A stretch of 64,000 nt of DNA from Lacrimispora sp. BS-2 (GCF_040207125.1 NZ_CP157940.1:1364001-1428000); one strand, 5' to 3'. Positions 54,211 to 63,449 are shown, counted from the stretch's first letter. A program made the numbers and translations. The notes: a model not told the origin generated them from the letters alone.

Positions 54211-54579
54211 ATGAAGATTGTGGTCGGTGGTCAGATTGACAAGGAAGAAATTGCCAGACTGGTGGCGGAACAGATGAATGGCCGGGCAGAAATCGAGATC
54301 AAGGGGGATCTGGATGCTGCATTGGGTGTAAAAAACGGAAAGTATGATTATTATGTGGGTGCCTGCAATACTGGCGGCGGCGGAGCGCTGGCTATGGCTA
54401 TGGCCATGTTAGGTTCCGGGCTCTGCTCTACGATTTCCATGCCAGGAAATGTAAAGAGCGGGGATTTTATCAGGGAAGAGGTTCAAAAGGGGAAAAAAGC
54501 ATTCGGATTTACAGCACAGCACAAAGAAGAAGTCCTTCCTGTTCTGCTGCAGGCAATCATGGAAAAAGAGGAGGTTTAA
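54211..54579 (+). CDS. yhfU: YhfU / DUF2620 family protein
   Basis: 122 residues from ATG 54211 after AGAGGAGGA. It has a small alpha/beta fold with MKIVVGGQIDKEEIARLV at the start and a glycine-rich GACNTGGGGALAMAMAMLG loop. Size and fold pattern recall PTS EIIB-like or subunit proteins, but no phosphorylatable Cys in a P-loop is obvious. Family function unknown. It precedes yhfT by five bases, so the two are probably partners. Confidence 0.82.
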   Translation: MKIVVGGQIDKEEIARLVAEQMNGRAEIEIKGDLDAALGVKNGKYDYYVGACNTGGGGALAMAMAMLGSGLCSTISMPGNVKSGDFIREEVQKGKKAFGFTAQHKEEVLPVLLQAIMEKEEV

Positions 54580-54584
54580 TAGGT

Positions 54585-55895
54585 ATGAAATACATTGTTA
54601 TTGCTTTAATCGGGGCGTTGGCTTCCGTTTTATCCAATCAGGGGATTGCAGTATTTAATGACGGGTTCCGGCCAATTGTGGGGCAGTATTTTAATGGAGA
54701 GATCAACCGGAAAGAACTGGCAGCCATGAGCTTTGCCATCAGCTTTGGCCTGGTCATCGGTTTTGGTATACCCACCTCCATTGCAGCAAGCATTATTTTG
54801 ATCCACTGCCTGCTGCTGACTACGGATATCATCGGATCCTTCTGTAATAACAGCAAAAACGGGATGATCCTTTCCGCTGTTATCGGAGCCGCATATGGTT
54901 TAGCGATCCTCGCTGGTCTTGAGTTTGTTGTGAAACTTTTCAGCTATATGCCATATAACTTTACCAGTGACTTGGGAAGCGTTTCCGGCTATATAACGGT
55001 TGCATTTGCCGTGTTCCCGGCAGTGGGCATTGCTTACCAGCATGGTTTTAAAAAAGGCATGACCACTGGAATCGTAACCGTACTTGTTTATTTTCTTGTT
55101 AAAAAATTTGGTACTTTTACCATTGGAGCAGGCAAGGTTTCTTTAAATGCGGAAGGCATGGCAATGCTTGCAGGCATGATTATGATGATTCTTTATGCTG
55201 CCAAACAGAAAGGAACAGAACATGCCAATGAAATGCTGACCCAGGGCTTTGAGGGCAATATTTTACGCATCCGTAAAAACTGGCTGCTGCTTGCTGTTAT
55301 GGGCGGTCTGATCGCGGCCGGAACCAGCCTTTCCATTATTGCCGGCGATCCCGCCTCCCTGGCTCTTTTAGCCAGCCAGGAATACAGCAACGCCGCATTA
55401 ACTGCACTGGCAAGAGCCATTGGTTTCATACCTTTAGTATTTACTACAGCCATTGTTACAGGCGTTTACGGCGTAGCCGGCTGCACCTTTGTGTTTGTGG
55501 TGGGATTGTTCCTTCATGGAAACCCGCTCTTTGCCTTTGTGATCGGATTTGCAGTCATGGTGGCAGAAATTTTCCTGATCAACATTTTTGCAAAATACAT
55601 GGATAAATTCCCTGGAGTCAAGGATATGGGAGAGTATGTGAGAACATCCATGAACAAGGTCCTGGAAATCTCTTTGCTGGCAGGCGGTATTGTTGCGGCA
55701 GAAAAAATGGCAGCTTCCTCTTCCGGATACACCGGCATCGGAGCACTGTTTGTAATCGGGGCCTTCCTGTTAAATAAGAAAGCGAAAAAGCCGATTGTGG
55801 ATCTGGCTGTTGGTCCTGTGGCATGTATCGTTTTCGGAGTGCTTTTAAACCTGTTTCTCATAATCGGACTCATTGCGATCCCGACAGCAAAGTAG
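54585..55895 (+). CDS. yhfT: YhfT family polytopic membrane protein
   Basis: 436 residues, about 11-12 hydrophobic helices with small Gly/Ala-rich segments. The opening (ALIGALASVLSNQGIAVFNDGFRPIVGQYFNGE) is typical of YhfT. Topology and context suggest a transporter for the substrate of the cluster; I know of no direct proof. AGGAGG precedes the ATG. Confidence 0.82.
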   Translation: MKYIVIALIGALASVLSNQGIAVFNDGFRPIVGQYFNGEINRKELAAMSFAISFGLVIGFGIPTSIAASIILIHCLLLTTDIIGSFCNNSKNGMILSAVIGAAYGLAILAGLEFVVKLFSYMPYNFTSDLGSVSGYITVAFAVFPAVGIAYQHGFKKGMTTGIVTVLVYFLVKKFGTFTIGAGKVSLNAEGMAMLAGMIMMILYAAKQKGTEHANEMLTQGFEGNILRIRKNWLLLAVMGGLIAAGTSLSIIAGDPASLALLASQEYSNAALTALARAIGFIPLVFTTAIVTGVYGVAGCTFVFVVGLFLHGNPLFAFVIGFAVMVAEIFLINIFAKYMDKFPGVKDMGEYVRTSMNKVLEISLLAGGIVAAEKMAASSSGYTGIGALFVIGAFLLNKKAKKPIVDLAVGPVACIVFGVLLNLFLIIGLIAIPTAK

Positions 55896-55908
55896 TCTGG
55901 AAATTGAT

Positions 55909-56892
55909 ATGGAAAAACTTGAAACATATGCAAAGAAAACATTTCTGGCACTTAAGAATCCCTGCTGCACCGTAAATAAGGTAAATCCCCGGGTTATTGA
56001 TCTGGTTGCTTCATCGCATCAGAAACATGGGTTTGCCTGGTATACCGGAATCAAGGATACTCCGGTCATTCCCGAAGAACTAAAAGATCGTCTTAATGAA
56101 TGCGGATTTTTACTTCATACTGCCGATAGAATGGCCTTGGGCGGAAGAGCGGTGGATTTACAGCTCATTAATCCCATAACCGGTAAATGGATGACCGGCT
56201 CCAGCAGCGGCACAGCCCTTAATGTGTTCTATGGAATCAATGATGCAGGAATCGGAACAGACGGAGGCGGCAGCGTTCTGGCACCTGCCGCTGCGCTCAA
56301 TCTTTATGGATTCATCTCCCCGTTAATAGAGCAGGAGCATATGAGGCGGCATTCAAAAACCTCCACTGACGGTATCCTGTTTTCTCCCAGTCTGGGCGCC
56401 ATTACCAGAGATTTAAAGACTCTGGAACAGATTTTAAATCCATTGCTTGGAATGAGCCTGGCAGAGGAATCCATGAATTGGGATTCCGGCTGGGAATGGA
56501 AAGAGGTTCCAAAGGTCAGCCAGCCTGATATCTATGGACGCCGGGAACCATTGATCCAATACTTAAACGGGATCATAAGCCCGGGGACCATCCTGATCTC
56601 AAGGGAAGGACCTGTGGATGTAAACGCCATGGGAGACAGCATTTACGGTCATTTTGATATGGAAACAGAACGTAGTCAGGCTCGTTCAGGAAAAGGGCTG
56701 ATGCGGGTGGTCAATATGTGCGGTAAATCCGCACTGACCATTCCTTCCAGTGAGCTGGGATGCTGTACCGTTCTGATCTGTGAAAGTAAGAAAGAGGACA
56801 TTGAAGCCATGTTCCGAAAGGCCAGATTGCTTGCCTGCAAAAGATCCCGGCTGATCGAGCGGTACTTTATGAATTTTGATATGTATTTTTAG
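55909..56892 (+). CDS. Divergent amidase-signature-like protein in the yhf cluster
   Basis: 327 residues from ATG 55909, shorter than most amidase-signature enzymes (about 450 or more). The signature is recognisable: GSSSGTAL at 97-104 and GIGTDGGGSVLAPAAALN at 114-131. Candidate Ser98/99 and Ser122 are 23-24 residues apart, the spacing of the cis-Ser and nucleophile in GatA. The lysine is less certain (K24 or K49). A hydrolase or transferase acting on an amide or ester is inferred. I do not know such a gene in the E. coli yhf operon. The ribosome site is weak, 13 bases after yhfT, so coupling is likely. Confidence 0.7.
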   Translation: MEKLETYAKKTFLALKNPCCTVNKVNPRVIDLVASSHQKHGFAWYTGIKDTPVIPEELKDRLNECGFLLHTADRMALGGRAVDLQLINPITGKWMTGSSSGTALNVFYGINDAGIGTDGGGSVLAPAAALNLYGFISPLIEQEHMRRHSKTSTDGILFSPSLGAITRDLKTLEQILNPLLGMSLAEESMNWDSGWEWKEVPKVSQPDIYGRREPLIQYLNGIISPGTILISREGPVDVNAMGDSIYGHFDMETERSQARSGKGLMRVVNMCGKSALTIPSSELGCCTVLICESKKEDIEAMFRKARLLACKRSRLIERYFMNFDMYF

Positions 56893-56897
56893 AAATA

Positions 56898-56992
56898 TTT
56901 TTCAACCTTGAGTTTGTGAACAGTGCGCCCCGCCTCATGGGGCGTCAACTGGATATACAAGCATATACGCTTGATTCATTAGGAGACAAAAT
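56898..56992 (+). repeat. Duplicated leader E, copy 1, upstream of php
   Basis: About 95 bases, nearly ungapped alignment with 60135-60230. The last 52 bases (from GTCAACTGGATAT to the ATG) are almost identical. Three possible hairpins: TTCA/TGAA, GCCCC/GGGGC and CAAGC/GCTTG. It ends in the ribosome site TAGGAGACAAAAT. Confidence 0.75.
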
Positions 56993-57862
56993 ATGGAAAA
57001 AGGTTATACTTTGATGCATGAACACATTACCATAGACTTATCCGGGGTAAAAAAAGACCCGGATTGCCGTCTGGACTGCTTTGAGGAAACGAAAAGTGAG
57101 CTTCGCGCTCTGTATCAGCTTGGTGTCAGGCGGATTCTGGATGTAACCAACATGGGTATGGGAAGGAATCCGGAATACGTAAGCAATATGGAAAAAGCCA
57201 CCGGCATCCAGATCCTGCAGTCCACCGGCTTTTATAAAGAGCCGTTTCTTCCGGATTTTGTGTATTCCATGTCTGAAACGGAGCTGGCAGAACTGGCCGA
57301 AAAGGAATTAACGGAAGGAATTGGGGATTCCGGCATCAAAGCAAGAGTCATAGGTGAGTTCGGAACCAGTAAAAACACCATGACAGATATGGAAAAAAAG
57401 GTGTTTCACTCCATGGCTCTGGCAGCGGTTCGTACCGGAGCCCTGGTTACCACACATACCACCCTTGGAACCATGGCTCTGGAACAGGCCGTATATTTAA
57501 TAAATGCCGGGATAAAGCCGGAGAAGATCATCATCGGTCATTTAGACCTTTCCCAGGACCCGGATTATATTCTTTCAGTTCTTAAGGAAGGCGTCAACAT
57601 CGGGTTTGATACTGTGGGTAAAAATAATTACTGCCCTGACCGGCTCCGTGCAAAAACGTTGAAGCGGATCGCGGAAGAAGGATTCCTTGGGCAGGTGGTA
57701 TTATCTATGGATATTACCAGAAAATCTCATTTAAAAAAATGGGGAGGTCCGGGTTATGCATATCTGTTTGAAACCTTTCTTCCCTTGCTTCGGGAATACG
57801 GTTTATCTGAGGAACAAATCGATATGCTGCTGATTGATAATCCAGACCGGATTCTGAAATAA
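56993..57862 (+). CDS. php: Phosphotriesterase homology protein (Php/YhfV)
   Basis: 289 residues, an amidohydrolase-superfamily TIM barrel. Metal ligands: HEH at residues 9-11, Glu in VIGEFGTS where many relatives have carboxylated Lys, His in THTTLG, His in IIGHLDLSQD, and Asp in SMDITRK. It matches E. coli Php, whose substrate is unknown. TAGGAGAC precedes the ATG within leader E. yhfS follows after 13 bases. Confidence 0.92.
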   Translation: MEKGYTLMHEHITIDLSGVKKDPDCRLDCFEETKSELRALYQLGVRRILDVTNMGMGRNPEYVSNMEKATGIQILQSTGFYKEPFLPDFVYSMSETELAELAEKELTEGIGDSGIKARVIGEFGTSKNTMTDMEKKVFHSMALAAVRTGALVTTHTTLGTMALEQAVYLINAGIKPEKIIIGHLDLSQDPDYILSVLKEGVNIGFDTVGKNNYCPDRLRAKTLKRIAEEGFLGQVVLSMDITRKSHLKKWGGPGYAYLFETFLPLLREYGLSEEQIDMLLIDNPDRILK

Positions 57863-57875
57863 GGAGGAAGAGAAA

Positions 57876-58970
57876 ATGCTGACTTATCCGTTATCCAGTA
57901 TCTCTGTGGAGGAGGCCGCCAGGCTGCAGTTCAAGGTGATTGATTGTATCACAAAAGCATTCAGCGGCCGTGAGATTTTAAACCGGGGAGACCTGGGGGT
58001 TGTTCCAGGACTTAATAAGCCCTTAACCACAAAAAAGGCAGAGCAGGTTATTGCAGACCTGTTTGATGGGGAAGCCTGTATCCTGGTAAGAGGAGCCGGA
58101 AGCGGAGCAATACGATCCGGACTCCACAGCATGCTAAAACCGGCTGAAAAAATCCTGGTACACAAGGCGCCCGTTTACAGCACCACTGCCACATCTCTTG
58201 AAATGTTAAACATACCGGCCATAGAGGCTGATTACAATGATCTGGACGATATACGCCGGGTAATGAAAGAAAACAATGATATTAAGGGGGCGATCATCCA
58301 ATACACAAGGCAAAAACCGGATGACCGCTACGACATGTCCCAGGTAATAAAGACCATTAAGGAATGCAGCCATATTCCCATATTGACCGATGACAACTAT
58401 GCCGCCATGAAAGTGAGCCGGATTGGTATCCAGTGCGGGGCAGACCTTTCCTGTTTTTCCTCATTTAAGCTGTTGGGGCCGGAAGGCGTAGGCGTTATCG
58501 TGGGAAAGGCATGCTACATTGAAAAGCTAGTGAAAGAATGTTATTCCGGAGGTATGCAGGTTCAGGGCCATGAAGCCCTGGATGTACTCCGCGGCCTTGT
58601 CTATGCGCCTGTGGCCCTGGCCATCCAGGCCCAGGTAAATGAAGAATGTGTAAAGCGGCTGAACACAGGTGAGATTCCTCATGTGAAACAGGCATTTCTG
58701 GCAAATGCCCAGTCAAAGGTGCTTTTGGTTGAGTTTTATGAGAACATTGCAGAAAAAGTCCTTAAGGAAGCCGAAAAGCTGGGAGCAGCACCGAATCCGG
58801 TGGGAGCGGAATCAAAATACGAATTGGTTCCCATGTTTTACCGGGTATCCGGCACCTTCCGGAATGCGGATCCTACACTGGAAAGCCGTATGATCCGGAT
58901 TAACCCCATGCGTTCCGGGGCGGATACTATTTTACGCATTATAAAAGAAGCCGTAGAAAGAGTGATGTAA
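57876..58970 (+). CDS. yhfS: YhfS-like PLP-dependent enzyme, aminotransferase fold
   Basis: 364 residues, fold-type I. The likely PLP lysine is in SSFKLLGPEGVGV, with DDNYA as the cofactor aspartate region and RGAGSGAIRSGL as the phosphate loop. It is close to cystathionine-lyase/aminotransferase types and to E. coli YhfS. The reaction is unknown. AAGGAGGAAG precedes the ATG, and yhfX starts at the next base after its stop. Confidence 0.87.
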   Translation: MLTYPLSSISVEEAARLQFKVIDCITKAFSGREILNRGDLGVVPGLNKPLTTKKAEQVIADLFDGEACILVRGAGSGAIRSGLHSMLKPAEKILVHKAPVYSTTATSLEMLNIPAIEADYNDLDDIRRVMKENNDIKGAIIQYTRQKPDDRYDMSQVIKTIKECSHIPILTDDNYAAMKVSRIGIQCGADLSCFSSFKLLGPEGVGVIVGKACYIEKLVKECYSGGMQVQGHEALDVLRGLVYAPVALAIQAQVNEECVKRLNTGEIPHVKQAFLANAQSKVLLVEFYENIAEKVLKEAEKLGAAPNPVGAESKYELVPMFYRVSGTFRNADPTLESRMIRINPMRSGADTILRIIKEAVERVM

Positions 58971-60134
58971 ATGTTTTTAGAGCAGACCATAAAACGAAAC
59001 CCGGAACTGATCAAAGCATCCTTTGAGCTTCATCAGAGCGGGCAGATTGGGCCGGATTCTTATGTGATAGACGTGGATACTTTTCTGGAAAATGCATCTT
59101 TCATGTTAAAAGAAGCAAAAGAAAAAAAAATCCGGCTGTTCTTCATGCTGAAACAGGCCGGGAGAAATCCCTATCTGGCAGGGAAGCTGATGGAACTGGG
59201 CTATGAAGGAGCAGTTGTGGTGGATTATAAGGAAGCCAGAGTCATGATGGATCACCGGATCCCCATTGCAAATGCAGGACATCTGGTACAGATTCCTACT
59301 GCCCAGGTAGAAGAGATGGTAGCATACCGCCCTCAGATGATCACCGTTTATTCCGAAGAAAAAATCAGCCAAATCCATCATGCAGCAAAGAAACTGGGAC
59401 TTTTACAGGATATCATTCTCCGTGTTACCAGTGATTCGGATGTAATCTACTCCGGACAGACAGCAGGGTTCCCCCTTGATACATTAAAAGATCTGGCAGA
59501 ACGGGTCAAAACCCAGTATCCCAGTGTAAGGATTGCAGGCGTTACATCTTTCCCCTGTTTTTTATATGAAGAAAACGCCCATGACCTGATCCCTACCGTG
59601 AATATGGATACCGTAAAACAGGCGGCTGTCATTTTAAAGGAGAGCGGATTACCTGTAACCGTTTTAAACACGCCTTCTGCTTCCTGTACCTACACCTTAA
59701 AAAAGATCAAAGAGCTGGGTGGAAACTGTGCTGAGCCGGGACATGGCCTGACCGGAACCACTCCAATGCATGCGGACCATATGCTTAAGGAAGTCCCGTG
59801 TGTTACTTATGTAAGTGAAATATCCCACAATTTTAAAGGGCAGGCTTATTGCTATGGCGGCGGATATTACAGACGCTCCCACGTAAAGTCAGCCCTGGTT
59901 GGAACCGCTTTTGATAATTACACAGAAATGGGCGTTATTCCGCCTTCCAATGAAAGCATTGATTATCATTTCGGCCTGACAAAAGAAGGGACGGTAGGAG
60001 ATACTGTGGTAATGGCATTCCGTTACCAGATCTTCGTTACCCGGTCGGATGTGGTTTTGGTGGAAGGATTAAAAAAGAAAAAGCCGCAAATTGTTGGAAT
60101 ATATGACAGCATGGGGAAAAAGAGTGAAAGATAA
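58971..60134 (+). CDS. yhfX: YhfX-like PLP-dependent enzyme, alanine-racemase fold
   Basis: 387 residues, fold-type III TIM barrel. The PLP lysine is probably in RLFFMLKQAGRNPYL near residue 57. A conserved PGHGLTGTTPMHA stretch and YGGGYYRRSH follow later. It matches YhfX; the family is thought to racemise or decarboxylate an amino acid, but its substrate is unknown. The ATG directly follows the yhfS stop. Confidence 0.87.
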   Translation: MFLEQTIKRNPELIKASFELHQSGQIGPDSYVIDVDTFLENASFMLKEAKEKKIRLFFMLKQAGRNPYLAGKLMELGYEGAVVVDYKEARVMMDHRIPIANAGHLVQIPTAQVEEMVAYRPQMITVYSEEKISQIHHAAKKLGLLQDIILRVTSDSDVIYSGQTAGFPLDTLKDLAERVKTQYPSVRIAGVTSFPCFLYEENAHDLIPTVNMDTVKQAAVILKESGLPVTVLNTPSASCTYTLKKIKELGGNCAEPGHGLTGTTPMHADHMLKEVPCVTYVSEISHNFKGQAYCYGGGYYRRSHVKSALVGTAFDNYTEMGVIPPSNESIDYHFGLTKEGTVGDTVVMAFRYQIFVTRSDVVLVEGLKKKKPQIVGIYDSMGKKSER

Positions 60135-60230
60135 TTGTTTCACCTTTGATTTTGTGAAAAGCGTGTCCCGCTTCATCGGAAGTCAACTGGATATGTAAGC
60201 ATATCTGCTTGATTCATTAGGAGACAAAAT
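60135..60230 (+). repeat. Duplicated leader E, copy 2, upstream of yhfW
   Basis: Second copy of the php leader. TTCAC/GTGAA (perfect here), a weaker CCG/CGG hairpin, AAGCA/TGCTT, then the same TAGGAGACAAAAT ribosome site. Changes in the third stem keep pairing. Confidence 0.75.
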
Positions 60231-61445
60231 ATGAAGAAAAGATTTATTGTCATTGTTTTGGATGGATTCGGCATCGGAGCCATGGAAGATGCCCGTATTG
60301 TCAGGCCGGGAGATGAAAAAGCCAATACCTTAAGAAGTATTCTAAAGGATTATCCCGATTTAAAGCTGCCGGCACTGGAGAAGCTGGGCCTTATGAATGC
60401 CTATGGGGAGGAAAGCGCCTCCATGAAATTTTCACCTGAAGCTAATTTCGGAAGCTGCGGACTCATGCATTTTGGGGCAGATACGTTTATGGGCCATCAG
60501 GAGATCATGGGAACCCTTCCCAAAAAACCGGAAGTCCATCCCTTTCAGGAAAAGGCAGACCCAGTAAAAGCCCATCTGGAGGCAAATGGACACCAGGTAC
60601 AGGTCATAGAGCGGCAGGGGCTGCGCTATCTGCTGGTGGACCAATATGTAACCGTAGCAGATAATCTGGAAGCTGATTTAGGGATGTGCTACAACGTAAC
60701 GGCTCCTTTGGATCTGATCTCCTTTGAAGAGGAATATGCCATTGCCAGAAAAGTAAGGGAAGTAGTGACCGTAGGCCGGGTGATTGTGTTTGGCGGAACC
60801 GGAAATACCATGGAAGACCTCTGGAACGCCGAAGAAGTGAAGCAAGGCCGCTTCATCGGCATTGCGTCTGCAAAATCCAAGTCCTACGATCATGGCTACC
60901 AGTGCAGACACTTAGGTTATGGAGTGGATCAGAATGTACAGGCTCCCACAATTCTCACAAAAGCAGGCTTTGACTGTACCCTGATTGGAAAAGTAGCTGA
61001 CATTGTGTCCAATGACAGGGGACTGAGCATTTCCTGTGTACCCACACAGGAAGTAATGGACCTTACGTTTCGGGAAACAGAAGCCATGAATCAGGGCTTT
61101 TTGTGTACCAATGTTCAGGAAACCGACTTAGCCGGGCATTCCCAGTCCACCATGACTTATAAAAAAATCCTGGAAATCGCAGACCAGGGAATCAGCAGGC
61201 TTTTGCCGGAACTGACTTTCCAGGACATTCTGGTGATCATGGCTGACCACGGAAATGATCCTGCTATCGGTCACAGTAAGCATACCAGGGAACGTGTTCC
61301 CCTTCTTGTATATAAAAAGGGAATAACAGGAAAAATCCTTGGAAGGAGAACAACCCTGTCTGACATAGGCGCGACCGTATGTAATTATTTTGGCACAGAC
61401 GATCCGCAAAACGGAGAATCCTTCTTGCAGGTTCTAAAAAATTGA
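60231..61445 (+). CDS. yhfW: YhfW-like phosphopentomutase-family metalloenzyme
   Basis: 404 residues, alkaline-phosphatase superfamily. DGFGIGAMEDA is at the start, DTFMGHQEIMGT carries the phosphoacceptor Thr by analogy with DeoB, and ADHGNDPA and GHSKHTRERVP supply metal ligands. It is related to DeoB but grouped with YhfW by context and motifs. A phosphomutase or phosphatase acting on a sugar or aminosugar phosphate is inferred. It ends the cluster, facing glmS over a shared terminator. Confidence 0.87.
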   Translation: MKKRFIVIVLDGFGIGAMEDARIVRPGDEKANTLRSILKDYPDLKLPALEKLGLMNAYGEESASMKFSPEANFGSCGLMHFGADTFMGHQEIMGTLPKKPEVHPFQEKADPVKAHLEANGHQVQVIERQGLRYLLVDQYVTVADNLEADLGMCYNVTAPLDLISFEEEYAIARKVREVVTVGRVIVFGGTGNTMEDLWNAEEVKQGRFIGIASAKSKSYDHGYQCRHLGYGVDQNVQAPTILTKAGFDCTLIGKVADIVSNDRGLSISCVPTQEVMDLTFRETEAMNQGFLCTNVQETDLAGHSQSTMTYKKILEIADQGISRLLPELTFQDILVIMADHGNDPAIGHSKHTRERVPLLVYKKGITGKILGRRTTLSDIGATVCNYFGTDDPQNGESFLQVLKN

Positions 61446-61465
61446 AGTTAAGGAATTTAGCCATA

Positions 61466-61513
61466 AAAGAATCATGAGAGAAACGGCCAGGGCCGCACCC
61501 TCATGATTCTTTC
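61466..61513. terminator. Bidirectional terminator between yhfW and glmS
   Basis: AAAGAATCATGAG (61466-61478) pairs with CTCATGATTCTTT (61500-61512), 13 bp, around an inner CGGC/GCCG hairpin. A-rich on one side and T-rich on the other, it fits both convergent genes. Confidence 0.9.
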
Positions 61514-61526
61514 TTTTCCTATGAGA

Positions 61527-63344
61527 TTACTCAACTGTCACAGACTTCGCCAGATTCCTTGGCTGATCCACATCCAGATCCTTACCCACAGAAGCATAAT
61601 ATGCAATAAGCTGAAGCACAACCGCTATTGGAAATACGGTAAACCGGTCGCCGATCTCCGGAATATTAATCTGAACATCAGCAATTCCAGGCTCAACCTT
61701 TGATTTCTCCTTTGTCAATAAAATAACAAATGCTCCTCTTGCCTTTACTTCCCTGATATTGGAGATGGTCTTTGAAAAAATCTTTTCCTGTGTTGCAATG
61801 GCAATAACTGGAACCTGATCTGTTATAAGAGCAATTGTCCCGTGTTTCAATTCCCCTGCAGCATAAGCTTCCGCATGAATATAGGAGATTTCTTTTAATT
61901 TCAAAGCTCCTTCCAGGGAAAAAGCGTAATCAAGGCCACGCCCGATAAAAAATGCATCCGGCTTATTGATCAGGTGTGTTACCAAAGCTTTTACTTCATC
62001 CTTTTTTTCAATCATGGCCTCCATGGCCGGTATGGCATCAAGCAGCTTTTTAATAAAATCCTCGGCTTCCTCATGGTCATAATTTCCCCGGACAAAGGCC
62101 ATCCGGCAGCAAACCATATAAAGAGCCGCCAGCTGGACAGAATATGCTTTGGTGCTGGCGACCGCAATTTCCGGGCCTGCATGAGTGAAAAGAACGTAAT
62201 CACTCTCTCTGGCAATGGTAGAACCTTTTACATTGACCACGGAGAGGGTAGCAGCGCCGCAGGCTTTTGCCAGCCGCAAGGCCGCCAGGGTATCAATGGT
62301 CTCCCCTGACTGGGATATGATGATGACCAGGGTGTTACGATCAATGAGGGGATCCTCATAACGGAATTCAGAAGCAATGGAAACCGTAACAGGGATCCGA
62401 AGGAGCGGCTCCATAAGAGCCCTTGCCACCATCCCTGCATGCATGGCAGTACCGCAGGCCACAATATGAACCTGGCTGCACTGTTCTAACACGGTATCCG
62501 GTATGCCGTCATCGCCAAAGTCCGGAAGCCCCTTTACCAGGCGCGGTAATATGGTATTTTTAAGGGCATCCGGCTGTTCGTGGATTTCCTTCAGCATGAA
62601 ATGGGGGAAACCATTCTTCATGGCTGCATCCATGTTCCAGTTTACCTCCATAAGCTCCGGAACTTCTTCCTCCTGCTTAAGATTGTAAAGATGTACCTTA
62701 TAGGAGGTGAGTTTTACAATATGATCCTCCGGAACCACAAAATACTGCCTGGTATATGGAATGAGGGCAGTCAGGTCTGAAGCTACAAAAGAACCGGAAC
62801 GGGTATAGGCCACTACCAAAGGGCTGACATTACGGATTGCATAAATTTCACCGGGATGATCCTCAAACATCACACAAAAGCTGTAGGAACCCTTTAAATA
62901 GGCGGTAAATTTTGAAATAGCTTCCACAGGATCTCCCTGATAAATGCTTTCCAATACCCAGGCAGCCACCTCGCTGTCTGTTTCAGAGCGAAGCTTGCCC
63001 TCCAGATGAAAATCCAGGGTAAGCTGATGATAATTTTCTATAATGCCATTATGAACCAGGGTGATCCGTCCGGCCTGATGGGGATGGGTATTCTGGGTCG
63101 TCACACCTCCATGGGTCGCCCACCTGGTATGTCCAAGACCACAATGTGACACCTCTGTGATTCCTTTGCATTCTGCCTTTAAATTAGATACTTTTCCTGT
63201 ATGTCTGATCAGACGGGTATGGGAATTCTCCATAAAAAGAGCAATGCCTGCGCTGTCATATCCCCGGTATTCCAGCTGGGATAATCCCTCCAGTAATATT
63301 CTTTTAGAGTCCAATGGTCCTGTATATCCAATAATTCCGCACAT
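61527..63344 (-). CDS. glmS: Glutamine--fructose-6-phosphate aminotransferase (isomerising)
   Basis: 605 residues on the minus strand. Catalytic Cys2 in MCGIIGY heads the glutaminase domain, with GHTRWATHG and EYRGYDSAGIAL. Two SIS domains follow (ISQSGETIDT, GRGLDYAFSLEGALKLKEISY), ending in PRNLAKSVTVE. It makes glucosamine-6-phosphate for cell-wall synthesis. AAGGAG precedes the ATG. Expression is under the upstream ribozyme. Confidence 0.98.
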   Translation of the reverse strand: MCGIIGYTGPLDSKRILLEGLSQLEYRGYDSAGIALFMENSHTRLIRHTGKVSNLKAECKGITEVSHCGLGHTRWATHGGVTTQNTHPHQAGRITLVHNGIIENYHQLTLDFHLEGKLRSETDSEVAAWVLESIYQGDPVEAISKFTAYLKGSYSFCVMFEDHPGEIYAIRNVSPLVVAYTRSGSFVASDLTALIPYTRQYFVVPEDHIVKLTSYKVHLYNLKQEEEVPELMEVNWNMDAAMKNGFPHFMLKEIHEQPDALKNTILPRLVKGLPDFGDDGIPDTVLEQCSQVHIVACGTAMHAGMVARALMEPLLRIPVTVSIASEFRYEDPLIDRNTLVIIISQSGETIDTLAALRLAKACGAATLSVVNVKGSTIARESDYVLFTHAGPEIAVASTKAYSVQLAALYMVCCRMAFVRGNYDHEEAEDFIKKLLDAIPAMEAMIEKKDEVKALVTHLINKPDAFFIGRGLDYAFSLEGALKLKEISYIHAEAYAAGELKHGTIALITDQVPVIAIATQEKIFSKTISNIREVKARGAFVILLTKEKSKVEPGIADVQINIPEIGDRFTVFPIAVVLQLIAYYASVGKDLDVDQPRNLAKSVTVE

Positions 63345-63449
63345 AATTTTGCAATCTCCTTAAATTTTCATTTTATATCTGCACTTATTCTTAAAAATGG
63401 CAAACAAAAAACAAGCTGTCTGGCTCCAAATTTTAAAAACGGCAGCTTT

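Noticed and set aside
61974..62309. Plus-strand frame inside glmS
   Set aside because: Antisense shadow of a fully conserved glmS; no motif.
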